A stretch of DNA of 64,000 nt from Archangium gephyra (GCF_001027285.1 NZ_CP011509.1:11680501-11744500); one strand, 5' to 3'. Positions 25,988 through 36,529 are shown, counted from the first letter of the stretch. Notes: a model not told the origin generated them from the sequence alone. Numbers and translations: made by a program.

Positions 25988-28900
25988 TTACGCCTGGGTC
26001 CGGCGGCGCCGGGACATCAGCACTCCGCCCAGCAGCATCGCCAGGGCGGCGAAGGCCCCCCCGCTGGAGCCCGAGCAGCCGCAGCCCGTGTCACCCTTGG
26101 CCGGGGTGTTCACGAACACCGCCGTGGTCCGGGCCGGCACGGTGAAGACGCCCTGGGCAGCCTCGAAGCCGGCCTCCTGGAGGCGCGCGTCACGCGAGCC
26201 CTGCTGCACCGGGTGCAGTTGCATCGTCTTGTCCTTGTACGAGGCCAGGGGGAACGCCTGCTTCTCGTCGCTGGCGTTGAAGAGCACCACCACGCTGGTG
26301 CGGCCGTCCTCGGCCTTCTCGTCGTTGAGCTCCATCACGATGAGGCCGGGGACCTGGCCCGGGCCCTCGTTGTGGAAGCGCAGCTTGGACTGGATGTCCT
26401 CGGCGGTGCGCTGGCGGAAGGCCGCGGTGCTCTTGCGGATGCGCAGCATCTCGTTGAAGTGGTCCACCGCCGAGACGATGTGCTCCTTGGACGGCTTGAG
26501 GGCCGGGTTGGCGAGCAGCGGGCCCATGATGGACCAGTTGCCCGAGTTGTCACCGGCCGGAGGCAGGCCCACGCCCCAGTTGTTGGACGCGTAGGTGAAG
26601 TCGAGCTTGTTGAACCAGTCGCCCGAGTTGAAGCTGTTGCGGTCCAGCGACTTGGAGCGGAGCATCTCGTCACCGGCGTGGATGAAGGGGATGCCCTGGG
26701 CCAGCAGCACCAGGTCCAGCGCGAGGTTGTGCATGCGCACGCGCTCCTCGATGCTCGCCCCCGGGGCCGCCTTCAGCTGGATGGCGTCGAAGAGCGTCTC
26801 GTTGTCGTGCGCCGAGACGTAGGTGATGACCTCCTGCGGATCCACCGTGTAGCCGGCGGGCTGCCCGTTGTAGTCCACCTCCGAGCCCTTCACGGTCGCG
26901 CCCGCCTTGTTGACGTGCCGGAAGTCGCGCAGGTTGCCGGCCAGGCCCACGCGAATCTGGTCCGCGTAGTGCATCAGCTTCTGGCGCTGGGCATCCGTGG
27001 AGCCCTGGTCCGTGGTGTTGGGATCGCTGAGGAGGCCGCTGGCGAAACCCTGCTCGCGCAGGCCGCTGAAGGGGCCACCGCCGCGCACGGCGTCACGCAG
27101 ACGGTCGCTGAACGTGCCGATGCCCGTGCCCGCCATGTTCAGCTGCGTCGCGTTCACGCCACGCGCGCCGTCCGCCACCTCGCCGAAGTTCCACCCCTCG
27201 CCGTACAGGTAGATCTTCGAGCCATCCACCCCGTCCTTCTCCAGGGTGAGCGCGTCGAGGGCGCCGCGGACCTTGAGCATGTTGGCCTTCATGTGGTGGC
27301 CCATCAGGTCGAAGCGGAAGCCGTCCACCTTGTAGTACTTCGCCCACGTGACGAGCGAGTCCACCATGAGCTTCTCGAACATGGCGTGCTCGGAGGCGGT
27401 GTTCTGGCAGCAGGTGCTCGTCTCGACGTTGCCGGAGTCCCTGCCGAGGCGGTGGTAGTAGCCGGGGACGATGCGGTCGAGCACCGAGCGGGCATCCTGG
27501 CCCGAGGAGTTGGTGTGGTTGTAGACCACGTCCATCACCACGCGCAGGCCCGTCTCGGAGAGGCCCTTCACCATCTGACGGAACTCGAGGATGCGGGCGC
27601 TGCCGTTGGGGTCCACCGCGTAGCTGCCCTCGGGCACGGTGTAGTGGTACGGGTCATAGCCCCAGTTGAAGCCGTCCGCGTCGCGCACCGCGTTCACCGC
27701 GGCCTGCTGGTCCTGGGAGTCGGGCGGCAGGGAGACGAGATCCCCAGCCGGCACGAGCTGATCCGCGCGGCTCTCGTTGATGGTGGCGATGTCGAACACG
27801 GGCAGCAGGTGCACGTGCGTCATGCCGGAGCCGGCCAGCCGCGCCAGGTGCTTCATGCCGTTGGAGGCCTTCTCGGCGAAGGCGGCGAAGGTGCCGCGCT
27901 TGTCCGCGGGCACGGTGGAGTCGTTGATGCTGAAGTCGCGCACGTGCAGTTCGTAGAGGACGATGTCCTCGGGCGCGTCCAGGCGGGGCTTCTTCAGCCC
28001 GTTCCAGCCCGCGGGCGCGAGCGCCGGGTCATCCAGGTCCACGAGCTGGCTGCGCGTGCTGTTGAGCGCCAGGCTCAGCGAGTACGGGTCCGTCACCAGG
28101 TTCTTCACCACCTTCTTCTCGGAGCGGACGTAGACCTCGACCTCGTAGAGGTAGAACTTGTTCTTCCAGTCCGCCTCGCCGGTGAGGCTCCAGACGCCCG
28201 TGGTGGCGTCATGCGCCAGGTCCGCCACGTGGCTGGCGGTGGCCGCGTCCGAGGAGTCGAACACGTGCAGCCGCACCGAGCGCGCGGTGGGGGCCCACAG
28301 GCGCAGGGTGGGCACGCCGTTGCTCCACGTGCTGCCCAGCGGCCCGTTGTAGGTGTACAGCGCGTCCAGCACGCCCGGCATCTGCACCGAGGTGGCGTCC
28401 ACCAGCTTGCCGTCCTTGTTCGTCAGCGAGAGGGCCAGCTGGCCCTGGAGCAGCTCGGGCACCCGGGCCAGCGCGTCCGCGGGAAGCTTCAGCGCCTTGA
28501 AGGTGGCCAGGTGCGGGAACTTCGCCTTGAGCTCGGCGCTCGGGCCGGCGGGGTCCACCTCGAGGGAGAGGGACTCCCCGCCCTCGATGCCCGTGGAGCC
28601 CAGCACCATGGCGCCCGTGGCGTCGTGGTGCAGCTTGAGCTGCGGGGCCTCGGGGAACTCCAACGGCGACCACAGCAGCGTGTCCCGGGACACCCAGTGC
28701 GCGCGGGCCAGGTTGATGTCACCGGCGGGCGCGCTGAGCACCTTGAAGGTCACCACGCGGGTCTCCGCGTTGAACTGGAAGGTCACCCCGGAGCCGCCCG
28801 CCGGCACGCTGAAGGCGACGTCGCTGCCGGGGTAGCTGGTGGCCCACCCCTCATCCATGGCCACCTTGAAGGCGTACGCGCCCTCGGGAATCGTGGCGGA

Positions 28901-29434
28901 GTAGACGTAGACGCCATCCCCATCCGGGTCCTGCATCATCGAGCGCAGGCACGACGGCGACCAGTCGCCGGGGCACCCCACCTCGCTCTGGAAGCTGCCC
29001 GCGACGGTGGCGATGGCGGCCTTGGGCGCGCTGGACGGACGGCTCGTCGCCCAGTGGCTCTTCGCGTCGAAGTAGAACTTCACGCTGCCCGGCTCGGAGA
29101 GCGTCAGGGCGATCTCCGCCCCGTCGAGCGCGGCGCCCGCGCCGTAGGTGCCGCCCGCGCCGCCGTCGATGGCCACCCGGTAGGTGTGGGTGCCCACGGG
29201 CAGGGTGAAGGACTTCTGGTACACGTCGTCCTCGGACTCGTACGTCAAGTCCGTGGAGGTACACGCCGCATCACCATCGGTGGTGCAGCCGAGCTCGGAT
29301 TGGAAGCTGCCCACGAGCGTGACGCGCGGGGGTTCGGCGGCCGAGGCCACCGTGCTCGACGACAGCAGGCCGAGCAGGCCGAGGGACAGGGTCCGGCTCC
29401 ATGCCGGGAGCCGGGAAATGACTGCGAATCGCAT
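25988..29434 (-). CDS. Secreted pullulanase-type debranching enzyme with MYXO-CTERM tail
   Basis: A 1148-residue exported GH13 enzyme cleaving alpha-1,6 branches. It has a signal peptide (to about 33) and two tandem X25-type starch-binding modules starting [13 protein letters not shown] and [17 protein letters not shown]48-like module follows (near 385-480), then the catalytic barrel with [11 protein letters not shown] (near 633), nucleophile FRFDLMGHH (near 706), acid [11 protein letters not shown] (near 746) and SAHDNE (near 876). The C-terminus is [10 protein letters not shown], a membrane helix and SRRRR, a MYXO-CTERM-type sorting tail. The ATG at 29434 has AGGAAGG upstream. Divergent from an amylase gene, so both are probably co-regulated. 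Confidence 0.92.
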   Translation of the reverse strand: MRFAVISRLPAWSRTLSLGLLGLLSSSTVASAAEPPRVTLVGSFQSELGCTTDGDAACTSTDLTYESEDDVYQKSFTLPVGTHTYRVAIDGGAGGTYGAGAALDGAEIALTLSEPGSVKFYFDAKSHWATSRPSSAPKAAIATVAGSFQSEVGCPGDWSPSCLRSMMQDPDGDGVYVYSATIPEGAYAFKVAMDEGWATSYPGSDVAFSVPAGGSGVTFQFNAETRVVTFKVLSAPAGDINLARAHWVSRDTLLWSPLEFPEAPQLKLHHDATGAMVLGSTGIEGGESLSLEVDPAGPSAELKAKFPHLATFKALKLPADALARVPELLQGQLALSLTNKDGKLVDATSVQMPGVLDALYTYNGPLGSTWSNGVPTLRLWAPTARSVRLHVFDSSDAATASHVADLAHDATTGVWSLTGEADWKNKFYLYEVEVYVRSEKKVVKNLVTDPYSLSLALNSTRSQLVDLDDPALAPAGWNGLKKPRLDAPEDIVLYELHVRDFSINDSTVPADKRGTFAAFAEKASNGMKHLARLAGSGMTHVHLLPVFDIATINESRADQLVPAGDLVSLPPDSQDQQAAVNAVRDADGFNWGYDPYHYTVPEGSYAVDPNGSARILEFRQMVKGLSETGLRVVMDVVYNHTNSSGQDARSVLDRIVPGYYHRLGRDSGNVETSTCCQNTASEHAMFEKLMVDSLVTWAKYYKVDGFRFDLMGHHMKANMLKVRGALDALTLEKDGVDGSKIYLYGEGWNFGEVADGARGVNATQLNMAGTGIGTFSDRLRDAVRGGGPFSGLREQGFASGLLSDPNTTDQGSTDAQRQKLMHYADQIRVGLAGNLRDFRHVNKAGATVKGSEVDYNGQPAGYTVDPQEVITYVSAHDNETLFDAIQLKAAPGASIEERVRMHNLALDLVLLAQGIPFIHAGDEMLRSKSLDRNSFNSGDWFNKLDFTYASNNWGVGLPPAGDNSGNWSIMGPLLANPALKPSKEHIVSAVDHFNEMLRIRKSTAAFRQRTAEDIQSKLRFHNEGPGQVPGLIVMELNDEKAEDGRTSVVVLFNASDEKQAFPLASYKDKTMQLHPVQQGSRDARLQEAGFEAAQGVFTVPARTTAVFVNTPAKGDTGCGCSGSSGGAFAALAMLLGGVLMSRRRRTQA

Positions 29435-29514
29435 CGACACACCTTCCTGGAAGCACGGACCGGCCCCTTCTGGGGGCGAGCCAGTCCGAACCATCGGGTC
29501 TTGAGGAAGCGCCA

Positions 29515-29542
29515 CACGCGCGTGAAGACGTCACCGCGCGTG
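29515..29542. promoter_or_regulatory. Inverted repeat between pullulanase and amylase genes
   Basis: CACGCGCGTGA (29515-29525) and TCACCGCGCGTG (29531-29542) are inverted copies with one extra base, placed midway in the 195-bp divergent spacer. The left half is itself a palindrome and continues as CACGCGCGTGAA, a 12-mer that recurs at 59502-59513. Likely an operator. Confidence 0.4.
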
Positions 29543-29629
29543 GGAGCGGGGGAAGACTAGCAGAAGCCCTGGCCCCTTCACCTGCGGCGGCTGGCCGGGG
29601 TCCCCGGGGCGCTGCTAAACCAGGGCGCC

Positions 29630-31294
29630 ATGCCGCCCCCGCGCTCCCTCCGCTTCCTCCCCGCCTTGACACTGCTGGCCTGCGCCCCGCAGGCGCCCTC
29701 TACCGGCACCCCGTCGGAGCGGCCTCCCGTGGAGCTCGCGCCTCCCGCGGGCGACGACTGGTACCGGCACGCCGTCTTCTATGAGGTCTTCGTGCGCAGC
29801 TTCCAGGACTCCAACGGGGACGGCAAAGGCGATCTGCCCGGCCTCATCTCGCGCCTGGACTACCTCAACGATGGGGACCCGAGCACCACCACGGATCTGG
29901 GCGTGGACGCGCTGTGGCTGATGCCGGTGTTCGACTCGCCCAGCTACCACGGCTACGACGTGATGGACTACGAGCGCATCGACCCGGACTACGGCACCCT
30001 AGAGGACTTCGAGCGGCTGTGCGCCGAGGCCCACCGCCGCGGCATGCGCGTCATCCTGGACCTGGTCGTCAACCACAGCAGCTCGCAGCACCCGTGGTTC
30101 GTGGAGTCCGCGTCCTCGCCCACCTCGGCGAAGCGGGACTGGTACCTGTGGAGCAACACGGACCCGGGCTGGAGTCCGCCCTGGGATCTCTTCGCCAAGG
30201 GCGCCACCTGGTACGAGCGCAACGGCGCGTACTACTACGGCGTCTTCTGGAGCGGCATGCCGGACCTCAACCTGAAGACGCCCGCGGTGCGCGAGGAGGT
30301 CAAGCGCATCGCCTCCTTCTGGCTGGGCAAGGGCGCAGATGGCTTCCGGCTGGACGCGGCGCGCTACCTCATCGAGACGAGCGGTGGGCTGTCGGGGCAG
30401 GCCGACACGCCGGAGACGCACGCCTTCTGGAAGGAGCTGGCCGCCCACGTGCGGAGCGTGAAGCCGGACGCGGTGCTGGTGGGGGAGAACTGGACCACCA
30501 CGCCGACCATCGCCACCTATTATGGCTCCACGGCCCAGGTGCCCGGCGGGGACGAGCTGCCGCTCAACTTCAACTTCCCCCTCGCCGAGGAGCTGCTGAA
30601 GGCCGCCCGGGCGGGGGATGCGGCGAACGTCACCGTGAAGCTGGCGGAGATGCGCAGCCATTACCCCGCGGGCGTGGCGGACGCGCCCTTCCTCACCAAC
30701 CACGACCAGGTGCGTGTGGCCACCCAACTGGGCGGCAAGGCCGGAGACCTGGCCACCGCCGCCTCGCTGCTGCTCACCCTGCCCGGCTCGCCCTTCCTCT
30801 ACTACGGCGAGGAGGTGGGCATGGCCAACGGCACCACCAACAACGACGAGGCCAAGCGCACGCCCATGGCCTGGAACGCCAGCGCGGGCGCGGGCTTCAC
30901 CACCGGCACACCGTGGTTCTCCTTCTCCCCGGGCTCGGAGCACACCCACGTGGCCGCCCAGGTGAGCACCCCGGGCTCGCTCCTGTCGCGCTACCGCGAG
31001 CTCATCCGCGTCCGGCACGCGTCGCGGGCCCTGGAGCGCGGCGGCCTCAAGCTGCTCACCCCCACCCTGGGCCGCGCCCCCACCCTCGCCTTCCTGCGCG
31101 GGGTGGGAGACGAGCGGGTGCTCGTGGTGCACAACCTCACGGATGCCGCGCTGACGGCGGGCCCCTTCGAGCTGGAGGGCGACACCTCCGAGGTGCTCTT
31201 CGCGGACCCGTCCGTGGGCTCACTGCTGCGGAGCGGTGGAGGCTGGAGCGTCACCCTGCCCGGCCATTCCACCGGCATCTGGCGCCTGCGGTAG
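29630..31294 (+). CDS. Lipoprotein alpha-amylase family enzyme (GH13)
   Basis: A 554-residue lipoprotein (lipobox LLAC, Cys18) with a GH13 catalytic domain: [20 protein letters not shown] at the N-terminus, region I DLVVNHSS, nucleophile Asp in [10 protein letters not shown] (near 240), acid Glu in LVGENW (near 286) and LTNHDQ (near 357). The SNGDGKGDL motif and overall length resemble alpha-glucosidase or amylase enzymes acting on maltooligosaccharides. Probably tethered to the cell envelope to process glucans released by the pullulanase. Its 3' end overlaps the convergent DOMON lipoprotein gene by 75 bp. Confidence 0.92.
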   Translation: MPPPRSLRFLPALTLLACAPQAPSTGTPSERPPVELAPPAGDDWYRHAVFYEVFVRSFQDSNGDGKGDLPGLISRLDYLNDGDPSTTTDLGVDALWLMPVFDSPSYHGYDVMDYERIDPDYGTLEDFERLCAEAHRRGMRVILDLVVNHSSSQHPWFVESASSPTSAKRDWYLWSNTDPGWSPPWDLFAKGATWYERNGAYYYGVFWSGMPDLNLKTPAVREEVKRIASFWLGKGADGFRLDAARYLIETSGGLSGQADTPETHAFWKELAAHVRSVKPDAVLVGENWTTTPTIATYYGSTAQVPGGDELPLNFNFPLAEELLKAARAGDAANVTVKLAEMRSHYPAGVADAPFLTNHDQVRVATQLGGKAGDLATAASLLLTLPGSPFLYYGEEVGMANGTTNNDEAKRTPMAWNASAGAGFTTGTPWFSFSPGSEHTHVAAQVSTPGSLLSRYRELIRVRHASRALERGGLKLLTPTLGRAPTLAFLRGVGDERVLVVHNLTDAALTAGPFELEGDTSEVLFADPSVGSLLRSGGGWSVTLPGHSTGIWRLR

Positions 31295-32245
31295 GCCGGG
31301 CGAGGCCGGCACCACCGCCGGCCACGGGCGCGCCTGCTGTCCGAGCACCTCCTGCTGTGGCACGCCCTCGGGCACCAGCAGGTCCACCACCGGCGACTGG
31401 GTGGTGCTGCCCAGGCGCCCCCCGCCAAAGCGCTCGTGCGAGGTGCCCGGTCCGATGCCGAGCACCATCAGCCCCTGTGGGGCTGGCGCCGTCACGCCTC
31501 CGAAGAGGGCGGGCAGCTCCACCCGGCGCTCCAGCGAGGCCCCGGTGACGGCCACCGCGTAGCCCCACGTGGGTCGCGCCTGGCCCCCGAGGAAGGACTC
31601 CGGGACGAAGAAGGACACCGTGGGTCCCGAGACGCGCACCCGGGTGGGGAAGAAGACGCTCCGCTCGATGCGCTGCTCCACCTGCGCCTCCAGTGCCCGC
31701 GCGGTCGACTCGCTCACCTCGCCCTGCTGCCGCTGCAGCTCCCTCAGCGCCTCCTGCCGCCACAGCGCGCGCAGCACGTCACGCGCCTCGTAGGGACGGG
31801 GGGTGAGGAGGATGACCTTCTCCCACGCACTGCCCGGTGCGAGCGTGAGGTAGCGGCCGGGGAGCGTGTCCGTGCGGCCCGAGCCTTCCTGCCCGTCCTC
31901 GTCCACGTAGACGTCCAGGTTGAAGGTGTAGAAGCCGAAGCGGGCCATGGCCGCCAACGTGGTCCCCGCCGCATCCACCGTCCGCCCCGTGGGCACGGGA
32001 ATGGGACGGGCGAAGACGGCCTCGAAGCGGGTGCCGTCCCCCTCCGCGGAGGCGCGGAAGGACAACAGATCCATGGAGCCCGGCCCCAGGTCCTGGCGCA
32101 GCGGGTAGCGCAGCTCGCCATCCCCGTGGTCATCCCCACGCGGGTCCTCCAGGGAGAAGAGCCGCGTGTCACCACGCGTGCCTCGGCAGGCGCTGGCACA
32201 CGTGGCCAGCAACAGGAGCAGGGAGAGACGGCGGAGCGGCACCAT
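31220..32245 (-). CDS. Lipoprotein with glucodextranase DOMON-like domain
   Basis: A 341-residue lipoprotein (signal helix LLLLLATCASAC). The body matches the C-terminal DOMON-like domain of glucodextranase: FSLEDPRGDDHGDGELRYP, then FNLDVYVDEDGQEGSGRTDTLPGR, GSAWEKVILLTP and ESFLGG. Such domains bind carbohydrates or heme-like ligands. Here a role in holding glucan fragments near the porin is inferred. The ATG at 32245 is preferred because the signal begins there. The last 25 codons overlap the 3' end of the amylase on the opposite strand. It follows the outer-membrane barrel gene after a terminator-like hairpin. Confidence 0.8.
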   Translation of the reverse strand: MVPLRRLSLLLLLATCASACRGTRGDTRLFSLEDPRGDDHGDGELRYPLRQDLGPGSMDLLSFRASAEGDGTRFEAVFARPIPVPTGRTVDAAGTTLAAMARFGFYTFNLDVYVDEDGQEGSGRTDTLPGRYLTLAPGSAWEKVILLTPRPYEARDVLRALWRQEALRELQRQQGEVSESTARALEAQVEQRIERSVFFPTRVRVSGPTVSFFVPESFLGGQARPTWGYAVAVTGASLERRVELPALFGGVTAPAPQGLMVLGIGPGTSHERFGGGRLGSTTQSPVVDLLVPEGVPQQEVLGQQARPWPAVVPASPGLPQAPDAGGMAGQGDAPASTAPQQ

Positions 32246-32264
32246 GCGCGGGTCCTCGCGAGGG

Positions 32265-32306
32265 AAAAAAGCGAGAGGCCCGGCGAGCGTCACCGCGCGC
32301 CGGGCC
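32265..32306 (-). terminator. Terminator or attenuator after the porin gene
   Basis: On the minus strand GGCCCGGCG and CGCCGGGCC (32298-32306 and 32277-32285) form a perfect 9-bp stem. A run of six T (32265-32270) begins 6 nt later. It sits between the porin stop and the DOMON lipoprotein start, so it may reduce readthrough into that gene. Confidence 0.6.
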
Positions 32307-32329
32307 CCTTCGGACTGACCTGGAAACGG

Positions 32330-34567
32330 TTAGAACTGCGCCTTCATGAACGCCTTGAGACGCATCTGCTCGAAGGAGCGCGTCCCCAGCGGGTTCCAGC
32401 CGCCGAAGCGGTTGCGGAAGCCCAGCGAGCCCACTTCCACGCCAAAGTCCTTGGCGGTCGCCTCGTCGGCCGTCGTGGGCACGAAGCCCGAGCCGTAGTC
32501 CGGCTTGTAGGTACCGAACAGGTACTGGCCCTCGAGACCGAACTCCACACCGGCCAGGATGTACTTGGCCTTCAGCGACACCAGGTTCTTGTCGTGCTTG
32601 CCCGACACCATCTGGTGCAGGTTGTACGACTGGAAGGCCGTGTTGCCGTCCTGCAGGTCCGCCAGGAACTTGGTGTAGCTCAGCGACGCGTAGAGGTCGT
32701 CCGTCAGCTGGTAGCCGGTGCCGAGGTTGAAGCTGGTGTAGTTCAGCACGCGATCGTCATCGGAGATGTCGTCGAAGGGCTTCCACTGGTAGCCCGTCAC
32801 GTCACCCTGGGTGACGAGCCCCGGGTTCTTGTAGAGGTCATCTCCGGAGGAGAACGTATTGCCGTTGGCGTCCGTGCCGTAGACGCGCCTGTTGTTGGCG
32901 CAGGCCACGCCGCCGCCCGGGCAGTCCCCGTCCTGGTAGGGCAGGTACTTCTTGTCGTTCAGGCGCTTGTCGTTGTCGTGGATGTACTTCACCTTGCCGA
33001 ACACGTCCAAGCCGCGGCCCAGGTCGAGCACGTAGCGGGCCTTGGCCACCAGGATGTGCGTCTGCTTCTCCTGGAAGGGCTGGTAGGCGCTGCGGAAGTT
33101 GTGCAGCACGCCCGAGTCCAGCTCGGCGCCCGGGTACTGGGTGTTGTTCAGCGCGCGGGTGTCGTCACCCCAGGCCTGCCAGTTCTGGTTGTAGGTGATG
33201 TAGGAGTACTCACCGGCGATGTCCAACGCGCCGTTGCTGTACACCGGGTTGAGCGTCACGCCCTTCCAGCCGATGGCCGTCTCGGCCATGGGCTCGTCGA
33301 AGTCGGTGAACTCGTTGTCCACGTTGATGGTGGCCAGCTGCTGGGTCTCGTTCGTCCAACCGCCGTAGCCGATGACGGTGGGGTTGCCCGCGAAGACGCC
33401 GTACTTGGCGTTGTTGGGGCCCGGGAAGGCGAAGGTGGCGTCGTGACCCTCGGTGAGCAGCACGTCCGACTCACGGCGGGCGGCCATGATGGCCATGTAG
33501 TCCGCGCCGATGCTGAACGCCTGCGCGTTGAGCGACAGGCCCACCTCCAGCGGATCGTTCAGCGTGACATCCACCTTCCAGGTGTTGTCCTCGTGCTTGC
33601 CCGCCAGGGTGGGCGAGTAGCCGTTGAAGCCGAAGCTCTTGTGCACGTAGGAGGGGCCGCTCTCCGGCTTGTCACCGAAGCGGTTGGTCTCCTCCGCGTG
33701 CATGTACGAGCGGTAGAAGGTGCCGCGCACGTCCAGCACGGAGCCCAGGTGGAAGCCGGCCTTCAGGCCGCCCACCCCGTTGCGGAAGCGCGGGTAGAGC
33801 TCCCGGCCGTTGTCCGGGTTGAGGTCACCGGCGTTGAGCTCGTTGTCGATGGCGTACTGGAAGATGCCGCCGACGTCGAACATCTCGCTGACGGTGTACT
33901 TGCCCTGGAAGACGTAGGAGGCGTCCGTGGTGTGGAACGCGCCCGTGCTGTAGTTGGGGCCGGCCCAGAGGCGGGGCAGCGAGATGCCGGCCACGTCGTA
34001 CGTCAGCTTGCGATCGAACGCCGAGCCCTGGACGAGCACGCCGTTGGCGTTGTCGCGGTCGATGTAGCGGATGCGGCCGACGACGAACGGATCGAACTGG
34101 CCGAAGTCATTGGCGCCAATGGTGGCCGAGTCGATGAGGTAGCCCGGCGTCAGGGTGACGGCCATGCCGCGCAGCTTGATGTACTGATTGGAGCGCGGAT
34201 CGAACTCACCGCAGTTGCCGGCGACACAGTCGTTGGTGACCTTGCCGAAGCCACCGAAGTTCGACCAGAAGTTCTGGCTGAAGCGGCTGTGGATGCGGCC
34301 CCGCACCTCGACGGCGCTGGACAGCCGCGCGTTGAGCAGCAGCTCGAGCTCGGTACCGATACCGTTCTCGCCCGCGCCCTCGCCCGGGATGGTGGTGAAG
34401 TTGAACATCGCGCCCTGATTGCGCGAGTTGCCGTACAGCCACTTGGTGTAGGTGGTGCCGCCAATCTGGAGCTTGGGAGCCTCCTGGGCGAACGAGGCGG
34501 TAGCGGGCAGCAGGGTGGCAGCGGCGGTGAGGGCGACTGCGCCCTTCCGCAGGGACTTCGTCTTCAT
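32330..34567 (-). CDS. Outer-membrane beta-barrel, probable maltodextrin porin
   Basis: A 745-residue exported protein with a signal peptide (ALTAAATLLPATASFAQ), alternating polar and hydrophobic strands throughout, and a terminal Phe (MKAQF), the usual barrel-assembly end. Examples of strands are YVFQGKYTVSEMFDVGGIFQY and VLNYTSFNLGTGYQLTDDLYASLSYTKF. No TonB box or plug is visible, so passive or facilitated diffusion is likely. Position inside the maltodextrin transport operon supports uptake of oligosaccharides. GGAGGGG precedes the ATG at 34567. I do not see homology to LamB, so the substrate is inferred from context. Confidence 0.75.
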   Translation of the reverse strand: MKTKSLRKGAVALTAAATLLPATASFAQEAPKLQIGGTTYTKWLYGNSRNQGAMFNFTTIPGEGAGENGIGTELELLLNARLSSAVEVRGRIHSRFSQNFWSNFGGFGKVTNDCVAGNCGEFDPRSNQYIKLRGMAVTLTPGYLIDSATIGANDFGQFDPFVVGRIRYIDRDNANGVLVQGSAFDRKLTYDVAGISLPRLWAGPNYSTGAFHTTDASYVFQGKYTVSEMFDVGGIFQYAIDNELNAGDLNPDNGRELYPRFRNGVGGLKAGFHLGSVLDVRGTFYRSYMHAEETNRFGDKPESGPSYVHKSFGFNGYSPTLAGKHEDNTWKVDVTLNDPLEVGLSLNAQAFSIGADYMAIMAARRESDVLLTEGHDATFAFPGPNNAKYGVFAGNPTVIGYGGWTNETQQLATINVDNEFTDFDEPMAETAIGWKGVTLNPVYSNGALDIAGEYSYITYNQNWQAWGDDTRALNNTQYPGAELDSGVLHNFRSAYQPFQEKQTHILVAKARYVLDLGRGLDVFGKVKYIHDNDKRLNDKKYLPYQDGDCPGGGVACANNRRVYGTDANGNTFSSGDDLYKNPGLVTQGDVTGYQWKPFDDISDDDRVLNYTSFNLGTGYQLTDDLYASLSYTKFLADLQDGNTAFQSYNLHQMVSGKHDKNLVSLKAKYILAGVEFGLEGQYLFGTYKPDYGSGFVPTTADEATAKDFGVEVGSLGFRNRFGGWNPLGTRSFEQMRLKAFMKAQF

Positions 34568-34596
34568 GGGTGATTCCCCTCCGTTTGGCAGCCGAA

Positions 34597-34649
34597 CCGG
34601 GAAGCGGGGGCTTCCCGGCCGCCGGCGCGGACGGCTCATCACCGTCCGC
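34597..34649 (-). promoter_or_regulatory. Two hairpins upstream of the porin gene
   Basis: CCGGGAAGC/GCTTCCCGG (34597-34605, 34610-34618, GGGG loop) and GCGGACGG/CCGTCCGC (34627-34634, 34642-34649) are perfect stems in the 118-bp gap between the DOMON gene and the porin. They may shield or process the message to set different porin levels. Confidence 0.45.
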
Positions 34650-34685
34650 TCGAGCATCCGGCGGAAATGCGTGAATCGGGTAGGA

Positions 34686-35606
34686 CTACTTCTGGTCCGG
34701 GGCAGGAGCCGGAGCCGGGGCCGGGGCCGGGGCCGGAGCAGGGGCCGGGGCCGGAGCAGGGGCCGGGGCCGGGGCCGGAGCAGGGGCCGCCTTGGCCATG
34801 CCACCCACCATCGTCAGCGTGGCCGGCTTCTTCGCCGCGCCATCCTCGGCGCACTCGTAGCTCAGCATGTCGTGCTGGGCCTTCACCTCGGACGCATCGC
34901 CCTTGCCCTCACCGGCGAGCACGTCGATGGCGTGCGGATCGCAATCGTTGTCGTTGCCGCCGCCGAAGCGGTGCTGGCCCTCGAACTCGTTCACCTTGCG
35001 GGTGAGCAGGTCACTGCCCGCGGGGAAGCCCTCGTTGGACTGCACCACCACCTGGAAGCCCCACTGCGAGGGGTCCCCCTCGAGGCCCGCCAGGTCCACG
35101 GTGGCGTTGATCTTCCGGCCCGAGCCCTTGGTGCGGGTGGGGACGAGGATGTTGTCCTTGAGGGCGCTGGCCTTGTTGCCCGCCTCGGCCTTCACGCGCG
35201 CGGAGTTCTGCGGGGAGATGATGATGACCTTCTCCCAGGCGTTGTTGGGGGCGAACTTCACGTTGAGGCCCGGGGGAGCGTCGGTGGAGCCGCTGCCCTC
35301 CTTGCCGTCCGTGTCGATGAAGATGAAGGCCATCTGCACGGAGAAGCCCGAGCCCATCTTCCAGGGGTCCTCGAGCGTGGTGTTGAAGCCCAGGGTGACG
35401 TCGGCCTTGGTGCCCTTCTTCTCGAAGGTGAAGTCCGTCAGGTCGAACGAGCCGCGCTTGTACACGGTGTCCGTCGGGTACTTGTAGGAGCCCGGACCGT
35501 TGTCGTCACCGGTGGGGTCCTTGAAGGACACCTTGTCCGCGGCGAGGGCGGGAGCGGCCAGGAGGGCGGCGGCGAGCGAGAGCACTGCGAGACGCGAGGT
35601 CTTCAT
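34686..35606 (-). CDS. Exported glucodextranase DOMON-like protein with Pro-Ala tail
   Basis: A 306-residue protein with signal peptide (LAVLSLAAALLAAPALA), a glucodextranase DOMON-like domain (SFKDPTGDDNGPGSYKYPT, MAFIFIDTDGKEGSGSTDAPPG, NNAWEKVIIISP, about residues 24-250) and a C-terminal run of about 20 Pro-Ala dipeptides from near residue 268. The Pro-Ala tail could span the periplasm or cell wall. It is a relative of the lipoprotein at 31220-32245, with which it brackets the porin gene. GGAG lies 8 nt before the ATG. It follows malG by 44 bp. Confidence 0.82.
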   Translation of the reverse strand: MKTSRLAVLSLAAALLAAPALAADKVSFKDPTGDDNGPGSYKYPTDTVYKRGSFDLTDFTFEKKGTKADVTLGFNTTLEDPWKMGSGFSVQMAFIFIDTDGKEGSGSTDAPPGLNVKFAPNNAWEKVIIISPQNSARVKAEAGNKASALKDNILVPTRTKGSGRKINATVDLAGLEGDPSQWGFQVVVQSNEGFPAGSDLLTRKVNEFEGQHRFGGGNDNDCDPHAIDVLAGEGKGDASEVKAQHDMLSYECAEDGAAKKPATLTMVGGMAKAAPAPAPAPAPAPAPAPAPAPAPAPAPAPAPDQK

Positions 35607-35650
35607 TGCAATTTCTCCGGGTTGAGGGAACGGCGCTGAGGCACTGCGAA

Positions 35651-36529
35651 CTACCCCTTGACGCTGCCGGCGGTGAGGCCGGAGACGAGGTACTTTTGCA
35701 GGAAGAGGAAGAGGACCACCACCGGAATGGACACGATGATGGAGCCGGCGGCGAAGTAGCCCCACTGCTGGGAGAATCCGCCCACGAAGAAGCGCAGGCC
35801 CACGGGCGCCGTGTACATGGTCTCTTGATCCATGAAGGTGGCGGCGAGGATGAACTCGTTCCACGCCGTCATGAAGGAAAAGAGCGCCGTGACGGCCACC
35901 GCGGGCTTGGCCAGCGGCAGGACGATGGTCCAGAAGATCTTCCCCGCTGAGGCGCCCTCCATCACGGCCGCCTCCTCCAGCTCCTTCGGAATGGTGTCGA
36001 AGTAGCCCTTGAGCATCCACACGCTGAAGGGGATGGAGGTGGTGGCGTAGACGATCATCAGGCCGATGCGCGAGCTGCCCAGGCCCAGCCACTGCACGAG
36101 GATGATGTAGAGGGGGATGAGCATCAGCGTGCCCGGGAACATCTGGGACACGAGGAAGGCCATCATGCCGGTGCGCTGGCCGGTGAACTTGAAGCGGCTG
36201 AAGGCGTAGGCGGCGGTGCAGGCCAGGAAGACGCCCACCACCGTGGTGCCCAGCGCGATGATGGCGCTGTTGAACATCCACTGGGCGAAGGGCTGATCCG
36301 TCATCACCGAGGTGAAGTTGGAGAAGGACAGCGTCTCCGGCCACGGCGTGACGGCGCGGACGCGGTCCATCATGGAAGGCGCCTCGGGGAGCGTGGTGAT
36401 GGCCAGGCTCTGCTTGCCCGAGAGGGCGATCGTGATGACCCAGAGGATGGGGTAGAGGGTGAAGAGGGTGACGGCCGCCAGAATCACATGCAGCGGCCAG
36501 TGGGGAACCCCTTCGCGGCGCGAGAACAT
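35651..36529 (-). CDS. malG: Maltodextrin ABC permease MalG
   Basis: A 292-residue inner-membrane permease with six helices and the EAA loop EEAAVMEGASAGKIFWTIVLPLAKP that docks on the ATPase. The C-terminal helix and the tail YLVSGLTAGSVKG are the MalG signature. Its ATG overlaps the malF stop by one base (TGATG), so it is translationally coupled. It works with MalF, MalE and the MalK-like ATPase encoded in the same operon. Confidence 0.93.
   Translation of the reverse strand: MFSRREGVPHWPLHVILAAVTLFTLYPILWVITIALSGKQSLAITTLPEAPSMMDRVRAVTPWPETLSFSNFTSVMTDQPFAQWMFNSAIIALGTTVVGVFLACTAAYAFSRFKFTGQRTGMMAFLVSQMFPGTLMLIPLYIILVQWLGLGSSRIGLMIVYATTSIPFSVWMLKGYFDTIPKELEEAAVMEGASAGKIFWTIVLPLAKPAVAVTALFSFMTAWNEFILAATFMDQETMYTAPVGLRFFVGGFSQQWGYFAAGSIIVSIPVVVLFLFLQKYLVSGLTAGSVKG

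Noticed and set aside
25049-29560. 1503-codon open frame antisense to the pullulanase gene
   Set aside because: A His/Arg/Val-rich shadow of a convincing GH13 gene with all catalytic motifs.
31436-34573. 1045-codon plus-strand frame over the porin and DOMON genes
   Set aside because: Ala/Val/Gly-rich shadow with no start signal. The minus strand shows signal peptides and the barrel end.
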